Positions 24,502 through 33,847 are shown, counted from the first letter of the stretch. The stretch: 64,000 nucleotides of DNA from Pseudomonas guariconensis (GCF_024127895.1 NZ_JAMYBK010000023.1:1-64000), one strand, 5' to 3'. Translations and numbers: made by a program. Notes: generated by a model not told the origin, from the sequence alone.

Positions 24502-27500
24502 ATGAGCAGCAGCGAGGTGCGCAGCGTTTGCCCGTATTGCGGGGTAGGGTGCGGCATCGTCATGTCTGTGGTCGACGGCAAGGTCAGCAAGATCAGCGGC
24601 GACAAACAGCACCCGAGCAACTTCGGCCGCCTGTGCACCAAGGGCCTGACGGCGCACCTGCCGCTGAGCGCTGCCGGGCGCATGGAGCATGCCTACGTGC
24701 GCCAGCAGCGCCACCAGGAGCCGGCACGCGACGCCATCGACCGCGCCATCGATCAGGCCGCCGGGCGCCTGCGGCGGGTCATCGACGAGCATGGCCCGGA
24801 CGCCGTGGCTCTGTACGTTTCCGGGCAGATGTCGCTGGAGGCGCAGTACCTGGCCAACAAACTGGCCAAGGGCTTCATCCGCACCCGCCACATCGAGTCC
24901 AACTCGCGCCTGTGCATGGCCAGCGCGGGCAGTGGCTACAAGCTCTCCTTGGGCGCCGACGGCCCGCCCGGCAGCTACCAGGACTTCGAGCATGCCGAGG
25001 TGTTCCTGGTGATCGGTGCGAACATGGCCGACTGCCACCCGATCCTCTTCCTGCGTCTGCTCGATCGCGTCAAGGCCGGTGCCAGGCTGATCGTCGTCGA
25101 CCCCCGGCGCAGCGCCACCGCCGACAAGGCCGACCTGTTCCTGCAACTGCGTCCGGGCACCGACCTGGCCCTGCTCAATGGCCTGTTGTACCTGCTACAC
25201 CAGGACGGCAAGACCGACACCGGCTTCATCGCCCGCCACACCGAGGGCTGGGAGGCGATGCCGGCCTTTCTCGAGGACTACACCCCGGCGCGGGTCGCCG
25301 CCATCACTGGCCTGGCCGAGGCCGACATCCGCCAGGCCGCCGAGTGGATCGGCACCGCGGGCGACTGGATGAGCTGTTGGACCATGGGCCTGAACCAGAG
25401 CATCCACGGCACCTGGCACACCAATGCGCTGTGTAACCTGCACCTGGCCACCGGCGCCCTCTGCCGTCCTGGCAGCGGCCCGTTCTCGCTGACCGGCCAG
25501 CCCAATGCCATGGGCGGGCGGGAAATGGGCTATATGGGGCCAGGCCTGCCGGGGCAGCGTTCGGCGCTGGTCGAGGCCGACCGCGCGTTCGTCGAGCAGC
25601 GATGGGGCCTGGCCCCGGGTAGCCTGCGCAACGAGGGCGGCGAGGGTACCGTGGCGCTGTTCGAGCACATGAAAGCCGGTGCGGTGAAGGCCTGCTGGAT
25701 CATCTGCAGCAACCCGGTGGCCAGTGTCGCCAACCGCCAGCAGGTGATCGATGGCCTGCGCCAGGCGGAGCTGGTGATCAGCCAGGATGCCTTCCTCGAC
25801 ACCGAGACCAACCGTTACGCCGACATCCTCCTGCCTGCCGCCCTGTGGGCAGAAGGGGAGGGGGTGATGATCAACAGCGAGCGCAACCTGACCCTCATGC
25901 CCCAGGCCGTCGAGCCTCCCGGCCAGAGCCTGCCTGACTGGCAGATCATCGCCCGTATCGCCTGTGCCATGGGTTACGCCGAGGCCTTCGACTACCCCGA
26001 CGCCGAGGCGGTGTACGACGAGATCCGCCGTTTCTGGAACCCCGCCACCGGCTACGACCTGCGCGGCATCGGCTATCCCGAGCTGCGCCAAAAGCCACGC
26101 CAGTGGCCCTGTGCACCGGGGCGCGAGGACGACCGCAGCCCGCTGCGTTATCGCAACGACGGCGTCAGCCAGCAGCTGTTGCGCGACGAGCAGGGCGAGC
26201 TGCCGGCGCTGGCGTTCCCCACCGCCAGCGGCAAGGCGCACTTCTTCGCCCGCCCCTGGCTGCCACCGGCCGAACTGCCCGACACGGACTTTCCGCTGGT
26301 GCTCAATACCGGGCGCGTGCAGCACCAGTGGCACACCCTGACCAAGACCGGCAAGGTACCGAACCTGAACAAGCTCGAGCCTGGGCCCTTCGTCGAGCTC
26401 AACCCCGAGGACGCCAAGCGCCTGGGCATCGCCGACAAGGACCAGGTGGCGATCCGCTCGCGTCGCGGCCAGGCCGTGCTGCCGGCGCGGATCAGCGAGC
26501 GGGTGATGCCGGGCAATTGCTTTGCGCCCTTTCACTGGAACGACCTGTATGGCGAGCAACTGGCGATCAACGCCGTGACCTGCGACGCGGTGGACCCTGT
26601 CTCGCTGCAACCGGCCTTCAAACACTGCGCCGTGGCCCTGGAGCGGCTCGCGGGAGAACGCATCGAGGCCCTTGAACTGACCCCAGCCATCACCGCGGAG
26701 CCTGCCAGCATGCCGACCGCCACCCTGTCCCGCCTGCTTGGCCTGGATACCCTGCCCACGCCCGTCCTGGCCGACGAGGAGCGTCATTACCTGCAGGGCT
26801 TCCTGCTTGGCCTGGAGCAGGGCCAGGCCAGGCAGGCGGTGCCGAGCCTGCCGGACGCCGCGCCGCTGTCACCGGCCCAGCGCTTGTTCGTCGATGGCCT
26901 GCTGGCCGGCCTGTTCGCGCAGCCGGCGACGCAGTCGGCGGAGCTGCCGGCGGCATTGCCAAAGGCACCGTGCCACCGGGTGCTGTGGGCGTCGCAGACC
27001 GGCAACGGCGAAGCCCTGGCCGAACGCTGCGCTCAGCGCCTGCGCGATGCCGGCCTGGCGGTCGAGCTCAGTTGCATGGAGGCGGTCAGCCCTCGTCAGT
27101 TGCAAGGGGCCGCCAGCGTGGTGCTGATCGCTAGCACCTTCGGCGACGGCGAGGCCCCCGACAGCGGCGCGGCGTTCTGGCAGGCCTTGCAGGGCGAGGA
27201 GGGCAGCCACTGTGCCGAGCTGCCCTATGCCGTGCTGGCCCTGGGCGACTCCAGCTACGCGCAGTTCTGCGGCTTCGGCCGCCGGCTCGACCAGCGCCTT
27301 GCCGAACTCGGCGCTCGGCGCCTGCTGTCGCGGGTCGACTGCGAGCCGGAGTTCGACGAGGCCTTCAGCGCCTGGCTCGACGCCCTGCTGCCGGAGCTGG
27401 GCAGCCCGGCAGCTCCGCCGGCGCCCCCCGTGTCGGCCCCGGTGTCCCTCTACAGCAAGCAGCAGCCCTGGCCAGCCAGGCTGCTGGAGAACCGCCTGCT

Positions 27501-28545
27501 CAATGGCCCGGGCGCCAGCAAGGAAACTCGCCAGTTGGTGTTCGACCTCAGCGGCAGCGATTTCACCTACCAGGCTGGGGATGCTCTCGGGGTGTGGCCG
27601 CGCAACTGCCCGGCGCTGGTCGAGGAGCTGCTGGCGCTGATGAAGCTCGACGGCCAGACACCGGTCGAGCTCAAGGGCCATCCGGCCATGCCACTGGCGA
27701 CCGCCCTGGAGCGGCACCTGGAGATCGCCCGGGTCACCCGCCCGCAACTGGAGGTCTTCAGCCGTTGCGCCGACGACCTGCAGCGCCTGCTGCAGCCAGG
27801 GCAGGAAGCCGCGCTGGGCGACTGGCTGTGGGGGCGGCAACTGGCCGACGTGTTGCGTGCGTTTCCCCAGGACTTGCCGCTGGCCGACTGGTTGGCCCTG
27901 CTCAAGCCGTTGCAGCCGCGCCTGTACTCGATCAGTTCCAGCCCTGCGGCTCATCCTGGGCAGGTCCACCTCACCGTTTCCACGGTGCGCTATGGCACGC
28001 GCAAGGGCGTGTGCTCGACCTTCCTCGCCGACCGTGCCGAAGGGCTGGAGGTGGCGATCTTTCCCCAGGTGTCGAAGCACTTCCGCCTGCCGGACGATGA
28101 CAGTGCCCCGGTGATCATGGTCGGCCCCGGCACCGGCATCGCGCCGTTCCGCGCCTTTCTCGAAGAGCGCCAGGCGCGTGGAGCGAGCGGGCGCAACTGG
28201 CTGTTCTTCGGCGAGCAGCACGAGGCGAGCGATTTCTACTACCGCGACCAGTTGCTGGCCTGGCAGGCCAGCGGCCACCTGCGCCTGGACACCGCCTTCT
28301 CCCGCGACCAGCAGGCCAGGATCTACGTCCAGCAGCGCATGCTCGAGCAGGGCGCGCAGCTGTGGCGCTGGCTGGAGGAGGGGGCGTATTTCTACATCTG
28401 TGGCGATGCCCAGCGCATGGCCAAGGATGTCGATGCCGTGTTGCGCCAGGTGGTGGCCGAGCAGGGCGGCATGAGCGCGGAGGCGGCGGATGCCTATGTC
28501 GAGGCGCTGAGCAGGGACAAGCGCTACCGGCGCGACGTGTACTGA
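24502..28545 (+). CDS. nasA: Assimilatory nitrate reductase fused to a CysJ-type flavoprotein
   Basis: This 1347-residue cytoplasmic protein reduces nitrate to nitrite. Residues 1-740 form the Mo-bis-MGD catalytic domain: the [4Fe-4S] cluster cysteines are C10, C13, C17 and C45, and Cys138 in SNSRLCMAS is the likely molybdenum ligand. Residues about 745-1347 resemble sulfite reductase flavoprotein CysJ: flavodoxin domain (SQTGNGEALAERC near 830), FAD domain (RLYSISSSP) and NADP-binding domain ending in DKRYRRDVY. Electrons would pass from NADPH through FAD and FMN to the Fe-S/Mo centre in one chain. The ATG follows AGGAG by 7 bases. Upstream lie NtrC, sigma-54 and NasT-type control elements. 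Confidence 0.93.
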   Translation: MSSSEVRSVCPYCGVGCGIVMSVVDGKVSKISGDKQHPSNFGRLCTKGLTAHLPLSAAGRMEHAYVRQQRHQEPARDAIDRAIDQAAGRLRRVIDEHGPDAVALYVSGQMSLEAQYLANKLAKGFIRTRHIESNSRLCMASAGSGYKLSLGADGPPGSYQDFEHAEVFLVIGANMADCHPILFLRLLDRVKAGARLIVVDPRRSATADKADLFLQLRPGTDLALLNGLLYLLHQDGKTDTGFIARHTEGWEAMPAFLEDYTPARVAAITGLAEADIRQAAEWIGTAGDWMSCWTMGLNQSIHGTWHTNALCNLHLATGALCRPGSGPFSLTGQPNAMGGREMGYMGPGLPGQRSALVEADRAFVEQRWGLAPGSLRNEGGEGTVALFEHMKAGAVKACWIICSNPVASVANRQQVIDGLRQAELVISQDAFLDTETNRYADILLPAALWAEGEGVMINSERNLTLMPQAVEPPGQSLPDWQIIARIACAMGYAEAFDYPDAEAVYDEIRRFWNPATGYDLRGIGYPELRQKPRQWPCAPGREDDRSPLRYRNDGVSQQLLRDEQGELPALAFPTASGKAHFFARPWLPPAELPDTDFPLVLNTGRVQHQWHTLTKTGKVPNLNKLEPGPFVELNPEDAKRLGIADKDQVAIRSRRGQAVLPARISERVMPGNCFAPFHWNDLYGEQLAINAVTCDAVDPVSLQPAFKHCAVALERLAGERIEALELTPAITAEPASMPTATLSRLLGLDTLPTPVLADEERHYLQGFLLGLEQGQARQAVPSLPDAAPLSPAQRLFVDGLLAGLFAQPATQSAELPAALPKAPCHRVLWASQTGNGEALAERCAQRLRDAGLAVELSCMEAVSPRQLQGAASVVLIASTFGDGEAPDSGAAFWQALQGEEGSHCAELPYAVLALGDSSYAQFCGFGRRLDQRLAELGARRLLSRVDCEPEFDEAFSAWLDALLPELGSPAAPPAPPVSAPVSLYSKQQPWPARLLENRLLNGPGASKETRQLVFDLSGSDFTYQAGDALGVWPRNCPALVEELLALMKLDGQTPVELKGHPAMPLATALERHLEIARVTRPQLEVFSRCADDLQRLLQPGQEAALGDWLWGRQLADVLRAFPQDLPLADWLALLKPLQPRLYSISSSPAAHPGQVHLTVSTVRYGTRKGVCSTFLADRAEGLEVAIFPQVSKHFRLPDDDSAPVIMVGPGTGIAPFRAFLEERQARGASGRNWLFFGEQHEASDFYYRDQLLAWQASGHLRLDTAFSRDQQARIYVQQRMLEQGAQLWRWLEEGAYFYICGDAQRMAKDVDAVLRQVVAEQGGMSAEAADAYVEALSRDKRYRRDVY

Positions 28546-28547
28546 AA

Positions 28548-28584
28548 TGCACCGGGATGGGGAGAGGCGCACCGCAATGGTTCG
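28548..28584 (+). promoter_or_regulatory. Tandem NtrC-like binding sites upstream of nirB
   Basis: GCACCGCAATGGTTC (28569-28583) matches GCAC-N7-GTGC with one mismatch. GCACCGGGATGGGGA (28549-28563), 20 bases upstream, has a good left half and a poor right half. The pair starts three bases after the stop of the nitrate reductase gene, about 70 bases upstream of a sigma-54 promoter. Confidence 0.58.
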
Positions 28585-28647
28585 ATATCGTCAACGAGCA
28601 TTCGGTTGCTCCTCCACAGGGGCGCTGCAAGTCCTGGGTTGAGCGCT

Positions 28648-28663
28648 TGGCACGCTCCCTGCT
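28648..28663 (+). promoter_or_regulatory. Sigma-54 promoter of nirBD
   Basis: TGGCACG-CTCC-CTGCT matches the sigma-54 consensus except for one base in the -12 element; the GG (28649-28650) and GC (28661-28662) are ten bases apart. Transcription would start near 28673 and give a leader of about 140 bases before nirB. Confidence 0.72.
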
Positions 28664-28689
28664 TTGAGAAGGTTACAACACGCCCCGCC

Positions 28690-28726
28690 GGTCAACGGCG
28701 ACCCGCAGGGGCCTCACACTGATGAG
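28690..28726 (+). promoter_or_regulatory. ANTAR-type (NasT) leader hairpins of nirBD
   Basis: GGTC-AACGGC-GACC (28690-28703) has a hexaloop with A1 and G4, differing by one base from the loop in the nitrate reductase leader (AACGCC). A second stem, CTCA-CACTGA-TGAG (28713-28726), follows but its loop does not obey A1/G4. Both precede the terminator at 28739. The two leaders together point to one shared antiterminator. Confidence 0.62.
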
Positions 28727-28738
28727 TACAGGCAAAGG

Positions 28739-28770
28739 CGCCTGGAGCTTCGGCTCCAGGCGTTTTTTTT
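28739..28770 (+). terminator. Intrinsic terminator in the nirB leader
   Basis: CGCCTGGAGC-TTCG-GCTCCAGGCG is a perfect 10-bp stem with a UUCG loop followed by eight T. It lies 46 bases before the nirB ATG, so transcription into nirBD must read through it. It therefore serves as the attenuator of nirBD and also ends the upstream nitrate reductase transcript. Confidence 0.92.
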
Positions 28771-28816
28771 CGTCTTGAGCGCGGGTAGCCCCGCGAACCG
28801 TGAGCGAGGATCGGCG

Positions 28817-31369
28817 ATGAAGGCAACAGAGAACGGCGGACAACGGCAACGATTGGTCATCGTTGGCAACGGCATGGTCGGCCATCACTGCATGGCGCAA
28901 CTGGTCGAGCGCGGTGCCTTGGCGCACTTCGAACTGCGGGTGTTCGGCGAGGAGCGCCAGCACGCCTACGACCGGGTACACCTGTCGGCATACTTCAATG
29001 GCAGCGACGCCCAGGCCCTGGCCCTGTGCGAGGCGGGGTACCACGACCGCCATGGCGTGCACCTGCACCTGGGCGAGGCGGTCCTGGAGATCGACCGCGA
29101 GCGCCGCGAGCTGGTCACCGCCGAGGGGCGCTACGGTTACGACGTGCTGGTCCTGGCGACTGGCTCCTATCCCTTCGTGCCCTCGATCGAGGGCTCCAGC
29201 GGTGCCGCGCGCCTGGTCTACCGGACCCTGGACGACCTCGATGCCATCCGCGCCGCCGCCGGCGAGGCCCGTCGCGGCGTGGTGGTGGGCGGCGGCTTGC
29301 TCGGCCTGGAGGCCGCCAACGCGCTCAAGTCCCTGGGCCTGGAAGCCCATGTGGTGGAGTTCGCCCCACGGCTGATGCCGGTGCAACTGGACGGCGAGGG
29401 CGGTGCCGCGCTGCGTGCACGCATCGAGGCGCTGGGCGTTGGCGTGCACCTGGCCCGGGCCACCCAGTCGATCACCGCCGGGGAAGGCTATCGCTACCGC
29501 ATGAACTTCGACGGTGGCGAGTCCCTGGAGACCGACCTGATCGTGTTCTCCGCCGGCATCCGGCCCCAGGATGCCCTGGGCCGCGCCTGTGGCCTGGAGA
29601 TCGCCCCGCGCGGCGGTGTGGTGATCGACGGCGAATGCCGCACCAGCGACCCGCGGATCTTCGCCATCGGCGAATGCGCCTCGTGGAACGGCAGCGTGTT
29701 CGGCCTGGTGGCGCCGGGCTACGCCATGGCCCGCAACCTCGCCGCGCGCTTGCTCGGCGAACCTGCCGAGGCCTTCGCCGGGGCCGATATGTCGACCAAG
29801 CTCAAGCTGCTGGGTGTCGACGTCGGCTCCATCGGCGACGCCCATGGCGCCACGCCGGGCGCGCGCAGCTACCGCTTCATCGACGAGGCCAATGCCGCCT
29901 ACCGGCGCCTGGTGGTGGACGCCAGCGGCAAGCGCGTGCTCGGTGCGGTGCTGGTGGGCGACAACAGCTACTACGACACCCTGCTGCAGTACGTGCAGAA
30001 CGGCATCGCCCTGCCGGTTGACCCAGCGGCCCTGATCCTGCCGCAAGGGGGTGGCGCACCGGCGCTGGGCGCCGATGCGCTACCCGACAGCGCGACGCTC
30101 TGCTCCTGCCACAACGTCAGCAAGGGAGCGGTCTGCGCGGCCATCGACAGTGGCTGCACCGACCTGGCGGCGGTCAAGGGCTGCACCAAGGCCGCCACTG
30201 GCTGCGGCGGCTGTGCGGCGCTGCTCAAGCAGGTCTTCGAGCACGAGCTGGGAGCCCGTGGCATCGCCGTCGACAAGCGCCTGTGCGAGCACTTCGCCCA
30301 TACCCGCCAGGAGCTCTATGCACTGGTGCGGGTCGAGGGCATCCGAACCTTCGACGAACTGCTCGCGCGCCATGGCGAGGGCCATGTCGGCTGCGACATC
30401 TGCAAGCCGGCGGTGGGTTCGATCCTCGCCTCGTGCTGGAACCAGCCGATCATGGACCCGGCCCTGGTGCCATTGCAGGACACCAACGACACCTTCATGG
30501 CCAACATGCAGAAGAACGGTACCTACTCGGTGGTGCCGCGTATTCCTGGCGGCGAGATCACCCCCGACAAGCTGATCGCGATCGGCCAGGTGGCGAAGAA
30601 ATACGACCTCTACACCAAGATCACCGGCGGCCAGCGCATCGACCTGTTCGGCGCCCAGTTGCACGAGCTGCCGCTGATCTGGGGCGAGCTGATCGAGGCC
30701 GGTTTCGAGACCGGGCACGCCTATGGCAAGTCGACCCGCACGGTCAAGTCCTGCGTCGGCAGCACCTGGTGCCGCTATGGCGTGCAGGACAGCGTCGGCA
30801 TGGCCCTGCGCCTGGAAGAGCGCTACAAGGGCCTGCGCTCGCCGCACAAGCTCAAGTTCGCCGTGTCCGGCTGCACCCGCGAATGCGCTGAGGCGCAGAG
30901 CAAGGACATCGGTGTGATCGCCACCGACAAGGGCTGGAACCTGTACGTGTGCGGCAACGGCGGCATGCGTCCACGGCATGCCGAACTGTTCGCCACCGAC
31001 CTCGATGACGAAACCCTGGTGCGCCTGATCGACCGGGTGCTGATGTTCTACATCCGCACCGCCGACAAGCTGCAGCGTACCTCGGTCTGGCGCGAGAGCC
31101 TGGAGGGCGGCCTGGATTACCTCAAGGCGGTGATCCTCGACGACAGCCTGGGTCTGGCCGCCGAACTGGAGGCGCAGATGCAGCATGTGGTCGACCAGTA
31201 CGAATGCGAGTGGGCCAACGCCCTGAAAGACCCCGAGAAACTCAAGCGTTTCCGTACCTTCGTCAACGACCGGCGCGCCGACCCGGACGTGCATTTCGTC
31301 CGCGAGCGCGAGCAGCGCCGGCCCGTTGCCCCCCTGCACCTGATCCCCACCATCGAGGAGGCTGTCTGA
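28817..31369 (+). CDS. nirB: Assimilatory nitrite reductase large subunit NirB
   Basis: This 850-residue enzyme reduces nitrite to ammonium with NAD(P)H. It has an N-terminal FAD/NAD pyridine-nucleotide oxidoreductase (GNGMVGHHC near residue 16; GGGLLGLEAANAL near 156), a [2Fe-2S] BFD-type domain (CSCHNVSKGAVC and CTKAATGCGGC), a ferredoxin-like half domain, and the siroheme/[4Fe-4S] domain (SCVGSTWCRYG and SGCTRECAEAQ, four cysteines). The ATG at 28817 follows GCGAGGATC; the frame upstream runs through the attenuator and is not translated. The stop overlaps the nirD start by one base. Confidence 0.96.
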   Translation: MKATENGGQRQRLVIVGNGMVGHHCMAQLVERGALAHFELRVFGEERQHAYDRVHLSAYFNGSDAQALALCEAGYHDRHGVHLHLGEAVLEIDRERRELVTAEGRYGYDVLVLATGSYPFVPSIEGSSGAARLVYRTLDDLDAIRAAAGEARRGVVVGGGLLGLEAANALKSLGLEAHVVEFAPRLMPVQLDGEGGAALRARIEALGVGVHLARATQSITAGEGYRYRMNFDGGESLETDLIVFSAGIRPQDALGRACGLEIAPRGGVVIDGECRTSDPRIFAIGECASWNGSVFGLVAPGYAMARNLAARLLGEPAEAFAGADMSTKLKLLGVDVGSIGDAHGATPGARSYRFIDEANAAYRRLVVDASGKRVLGAVLVGDNSYYDTLLQYVQNGIALPVDPAALILPQGGGAPALGADALPDSATLCSCHNVSKGAVCAAIDSGCTDLAAVKGCTKAATGCGGCAALLKQVFEHELGARGIAVDKRLCEHFAHTRQELYALVRVEGIRTFDELLARHGEGHVGCDICKPAVGSILASCWNQPIMDPALVPLQDTNDTFMANMQKNGTYSVVPRIPGGEITPDKLIAIGQVAKKYDLYTKITGGQRIDLFGAQLHELPLIWGELIEAGFETGHAYGKSTRTVKSCVGSTWCRYGVQDSVGMALRLEERYKGLRSPHKLKFAVSGCTRECAEAQSKDIGVIATDKGWNLYVCGNGGMRPRHAELFATDLDDETLVRLIDRVLMFYIRTADKLQRTSVWRESLEGGLDYLKAVILDDSLGLAAELEAQMQHVVDQYECEWANALKDPEKLKRFRTFVNDRRADPDVHFVREREQRRPVAPLHLIPTIEEAV

Positions 31370-31728
31370 TGAACCTGTCCAATGCCGCTGTCGTCCAACA
31401 ACCCAACTGGCAGGCGGTCTGCCATGTCCAGGACCTGGTCGCCGATTCCGGCGTGGTGGTCTGGCACGAGGGCGCCCAGGTGGCGCTGTTCTACCTGCCG
31501 GGGCAGGCGCAGCCGCTGTACGCCATCGACAACCGTGACCCGCGTTCGGGGGCCAATGTCATCGGCCGTGGGCTGGTGGGCAGCCTGCAGGGCGAACTGG
31601 TGGTCGCCGCGCCCTTGTACAAGCAGCATTTCAGCCTGGAAAGCGGGCGCTGCCTGGAGGACCCGGCCCAGGCGCTGCGCGTGTGGCCGGTGCGTTTGAA
31701 GGGCGAGGCGGTGGAGTTGGCGGTCTGA
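31369..31728 (+). CDS. nirD: Nitrite reductase small subunit NirD
   Basis: This 119-residue Rieske-like subunit lacks the Cys/His cluster ligands, as is normal for NirD. It starts in the TGATG overlap with nirB and is preceded by GAGGAGG within nirB. It forms the NADH-dependent nitrite reductase with NirB. Confidence 0.93.
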   Translation: MNLSNAAVVQQPNWQAVCHVQDLVADSGVVVWHEGAQVALFYLPGQAQPLYAIDNRDPRSGANVIGRGLVGSLQGELVVAAPLYKQHFSLESGRCLEDPAQALRVWPVRLKGEAVELAV

Positions 31729-31743
31729 ACGATTCAGCCTGCT

Positions 31744-31771
31744 CTTGCAGCGTACGGTGCGACGCTGCAAG
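31744..31771. repeat. Perfect inverted repeat between nirD and the LysR gene
   Basis: CTTGCAGCGT-ACGGTGCG-ACGCTGCAAG has 10-bp perfect arms and no T-run. It lies 16 bases after nirD and ends 9 bases before the lysR-type start codon. It could end the nirBD transcript or act as an operator for the LysR gene. Confidence 0.5.
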
Positions 31772-31780
31772 CTGCCGGGC

Positions 31781-32713
31781 ATGAACCTCGATACCCGTAT
31801 CAAGTACCGCCACCTGCTGTGTTTCCTGGAGATTGCCCGGCAGGGCAGCCTGGCCAGGGCGGCCGACATGCTGGCGATCAGCCAACCGGCGATTTCCAAG
31901 ACCCTCAAGGAGCTCGAGGACCTGCTCGAGACGCGGCTGTTCGAGCGTTCCCGCCAAGGGGTCGAGCTGACCCCGGCGGGGGTGCGCTTCATGCGCTATG
32001 CCGGGCCCAGCGTGCAAGCCCTGCGCGATGGTGTGAGCACCCTGCGCGGCGAGGCCCGGGTGCTGTCGCAGGTGCGCATCGGCGTGTTGTCGACGGTCGA
32101 GAGCCTGCTGATGCCCGAGGTGCTGTGTCGCCTGCACCAGCGGCACGAGGCCCTGGTGGTCGGCGTGGTGACCGGTGCCAGCGCCCAGTTGCTCGGGCAG
32201 TTGCGCCTGGGCGAGCTGGAACTGGTGGTCGGGCGCATGACCGACAGCCCGCAGATCCAGGGGCTGTCGTTCGAGCACCTGTACAGCGAATCGATGACCT
32301 TGGTGGTACGGCCAGGGCACCCCTTGCTGGCGCGCCAGCCCGTGGAGCGCGCCCGGGTCGGTGACTACCCGCTGGTCTTGCCGCCGACGGGCACCACCAT
32401 TCGCCAGCATGCCGACAGCCTGTTCGTGCAGTGCGGGATACAACTGCCGGCGCAACGCCTGGAAACCTTGTCCCTGGCCTTGAGCCGGCGCTACCTGCTG
32501 GGTAGCGATGCGGTCTGGGTGGCGCCCCGTGACGCCGTCCTGATCGATCTCGGGCGCGGCGAGCTGGCCGAACTCGACCTAGGCGTGCGCGAGCCTGGCG
32601 GTTCGGTGGGGATCTGTCGTAACGCCGCCTTGGCGCAGAGCCTGCCGGCGCAGTGGGTGTGCGAAGTGCTGCGGGAGGTCGCGGCGCAGTACAGGGACGG
32701 GCACTATCCCTGA
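31781..32713 (+). CDS. LysR-family regulator, PcaQ/GbpR-like
   Basis: This 310-residue regulator has an N-terminal winged helix-turn-helix (residues about 8-65, with IARQGSLARAADMLAISQPAISKTLKELE) and a LysR substrate-binding domain. The IKYRHLLCFLEIARQGS start and the general pattern resemble PcaQ, the activator of protocatechuate genes, and GbpR. No pca genes are near, so the target is unknown. The start at 31781 gives the family N-terminus; a frame beginning 36 bases earlier would include the hairpin. Confidence 0.85.
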   Translation: MNLDTRIKYRHLLCFLEIARQGSLARAADMLAISQPAISKTLKELEDLLETRLFERSRQGVELTPAGVRFMRYAGPSVQALRDGVSTLRGEARVLSQVRIGVLSTVESLLMPEVLCRLHQRHEALVVGVVTGASAQLLGQLRLGELELVVGRMTDSPQIQGLSFEHLYSESMTLVVRPGHPLLARQPVERARVGDYPLVLPPTGTTIRQHADSLFVQCGIQLPAQRLETLSLALSRRYLLGSDAVWVAPRDAVLIDLGRGELAELDLGVREPGGSVGICRNAALAQSLPAQWVCEVLREVAAQYRDGHYP

Positions 32714-32866
32714 ACACGTCGCTGGCACCGCCGGATGGACAAGCCTTCATCCGCTGAACTTCTCGCCCGCAGGCCGTTCCTATGCCGGTAGCCATTGGTC
32801 GTGGCAGCCTGATAAGCTCGCGGCTTTACCCTGATTGCCCTCATGGCGCATGAACAAGGAAATAGC

Positions 32867-33607
32867 ATGAAACAGCATCGTTTGGCGGCTGCGGTTGCCT
32901 TGGTTGGCCTGGTCCTGGCGGGCTGCGACGCACAGACCAGCAGCGTCGAGCTGAAGACTCCGGCACAGAAAGCCTCCTACGGTATCGGCCTGAACATGGG
33001 CAAGAGCCTGGCTCAGGAAGGCATGGAAGACCTTGATTCGAAAGCGGTGGCCCTTGGCATCGAGGACGCGGTCGGCAAGAAGGAGCAGCGCATCAAGGAC
33101 GAAGAGTTGGTCGAAGCCTTCACCGCCCTGCAGAAGCGCGCCGAGGAGCGCCTGGCCAAGGCCAGCGAGGAAGCCGCTGCCGCTGGCAAGAAGTTCCTCG
33201 AGGAAAACGGCAAGAAGCCAGGCGTGGTCACCACCGCCTCGGGCCTGCAGTACGAAGTGGTGAAGAAGGCCGACGGCCCGCAGCCCAAGCCTACCGACGT
33301 GGTCACCGTCCACTACGAAGGCAAGCTGATCGACGGCAAGGTGTTCGACAGCTCCGTCGAGCGTGGCAGCCCGATCGACCTGCCGGTCAGTGGCGTCATC
33401 CCGGGTTGGGTCGAAGGCCTGCAACTGATGCACGTCGGCGAGAAGTACAAGCTGTACATCCCGGCCGACCTGGCCTACGGCGCGCAGAGCCCGAGCCCGC
33501 TGATCCCGGCCAACTCGGTGCTGGTGTTCGACCTGGAGTTGCTCGGCATCAAGGATCCGAGCAATCCGGAAGGCGAGGCACCGCAGGCCGAAGAACCGGC
33601 CAACTGA
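32867..33607 (+). CDS. FKBP-type peptidyl-prolyl isomerase, lipoprotein (Mip/FklB-like)
   Basis: This 246-residue protein has a lipoprotein signal (LVLAGC, lipid-anchored Cys22). An N-terminal helical dimerisation domain follows (about 30-115), then a canonical FKBP domain (VTVHYEGKLIDGKVFDSS, GVIPGWVEGLQLM, IPADLAYG). It ends in an acidic, Pro-rich tail. It would act in the periplasm as a folding catalyst and chaperone. The ATG at 32867 has AGGAAATAGC upstream. Confidence 0.93.
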   Translation: MKQHRLAAAVALVGLVLAGCDAQTSSVELKTPAQKASYGIGLNMGKSLAQEGMEDLDSKAVALGIEDAVGKKEQRIKDEELVEAFTALQKRAEERLAKASEEAAAAGKKFLEENGKKPGVVTTASGLQYEVVKKADGPQPKPTDVVTVHYEGKLIDGKVFDSSVERGSPIDLPVSGVIPGWVEGLQLMHVGEKYKLYIPADLAYGAQSPSPLIPANSVLVFDLELLGIKDPSNPEGEAPQAEEPAN

Positions 33608-33621
33608 GCCTGGCTCCAGCC

Positions 33622-33656
33622 ACGACGCCCCGTTTTGACGGGGCGTCGTCGTTTCT
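33622..33656 (+). terminator. Terminator after the FKBP gene
   Basis: ACGACGCCCCG-TTTTGA-CGGGGCGTCGT is a perfect 11-bp stem with a 6-base loop, followed by CGTTTCT. It starts 15 bases after the stop codon. Confidence 0.8.
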
Positions 33657-33847
33657 GCGCCCGACTCGCCCGCGAACCTCACGGGGCCTGTACTGTCCGA
33701 ACAACAGCGTAGACTTTTCACGCGAGTGCTTCGGACGTTTCTGACGCAAATCGTTTGCGGATCTGAAACGACTGTGTAAAAAACGGCCGATCTGAGCGAG
33801 GCCCTTGCCCGATGGGCACCTCGCGGCGGAAACTGCACCCTGTTCAC

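Noticed and set aside
31781..32713. Firm naming of the LysR regulator as pcaQ
   Set aside because: Similarity is suggestive, but no protocatechuate genes are near, so the symbol was withheld.
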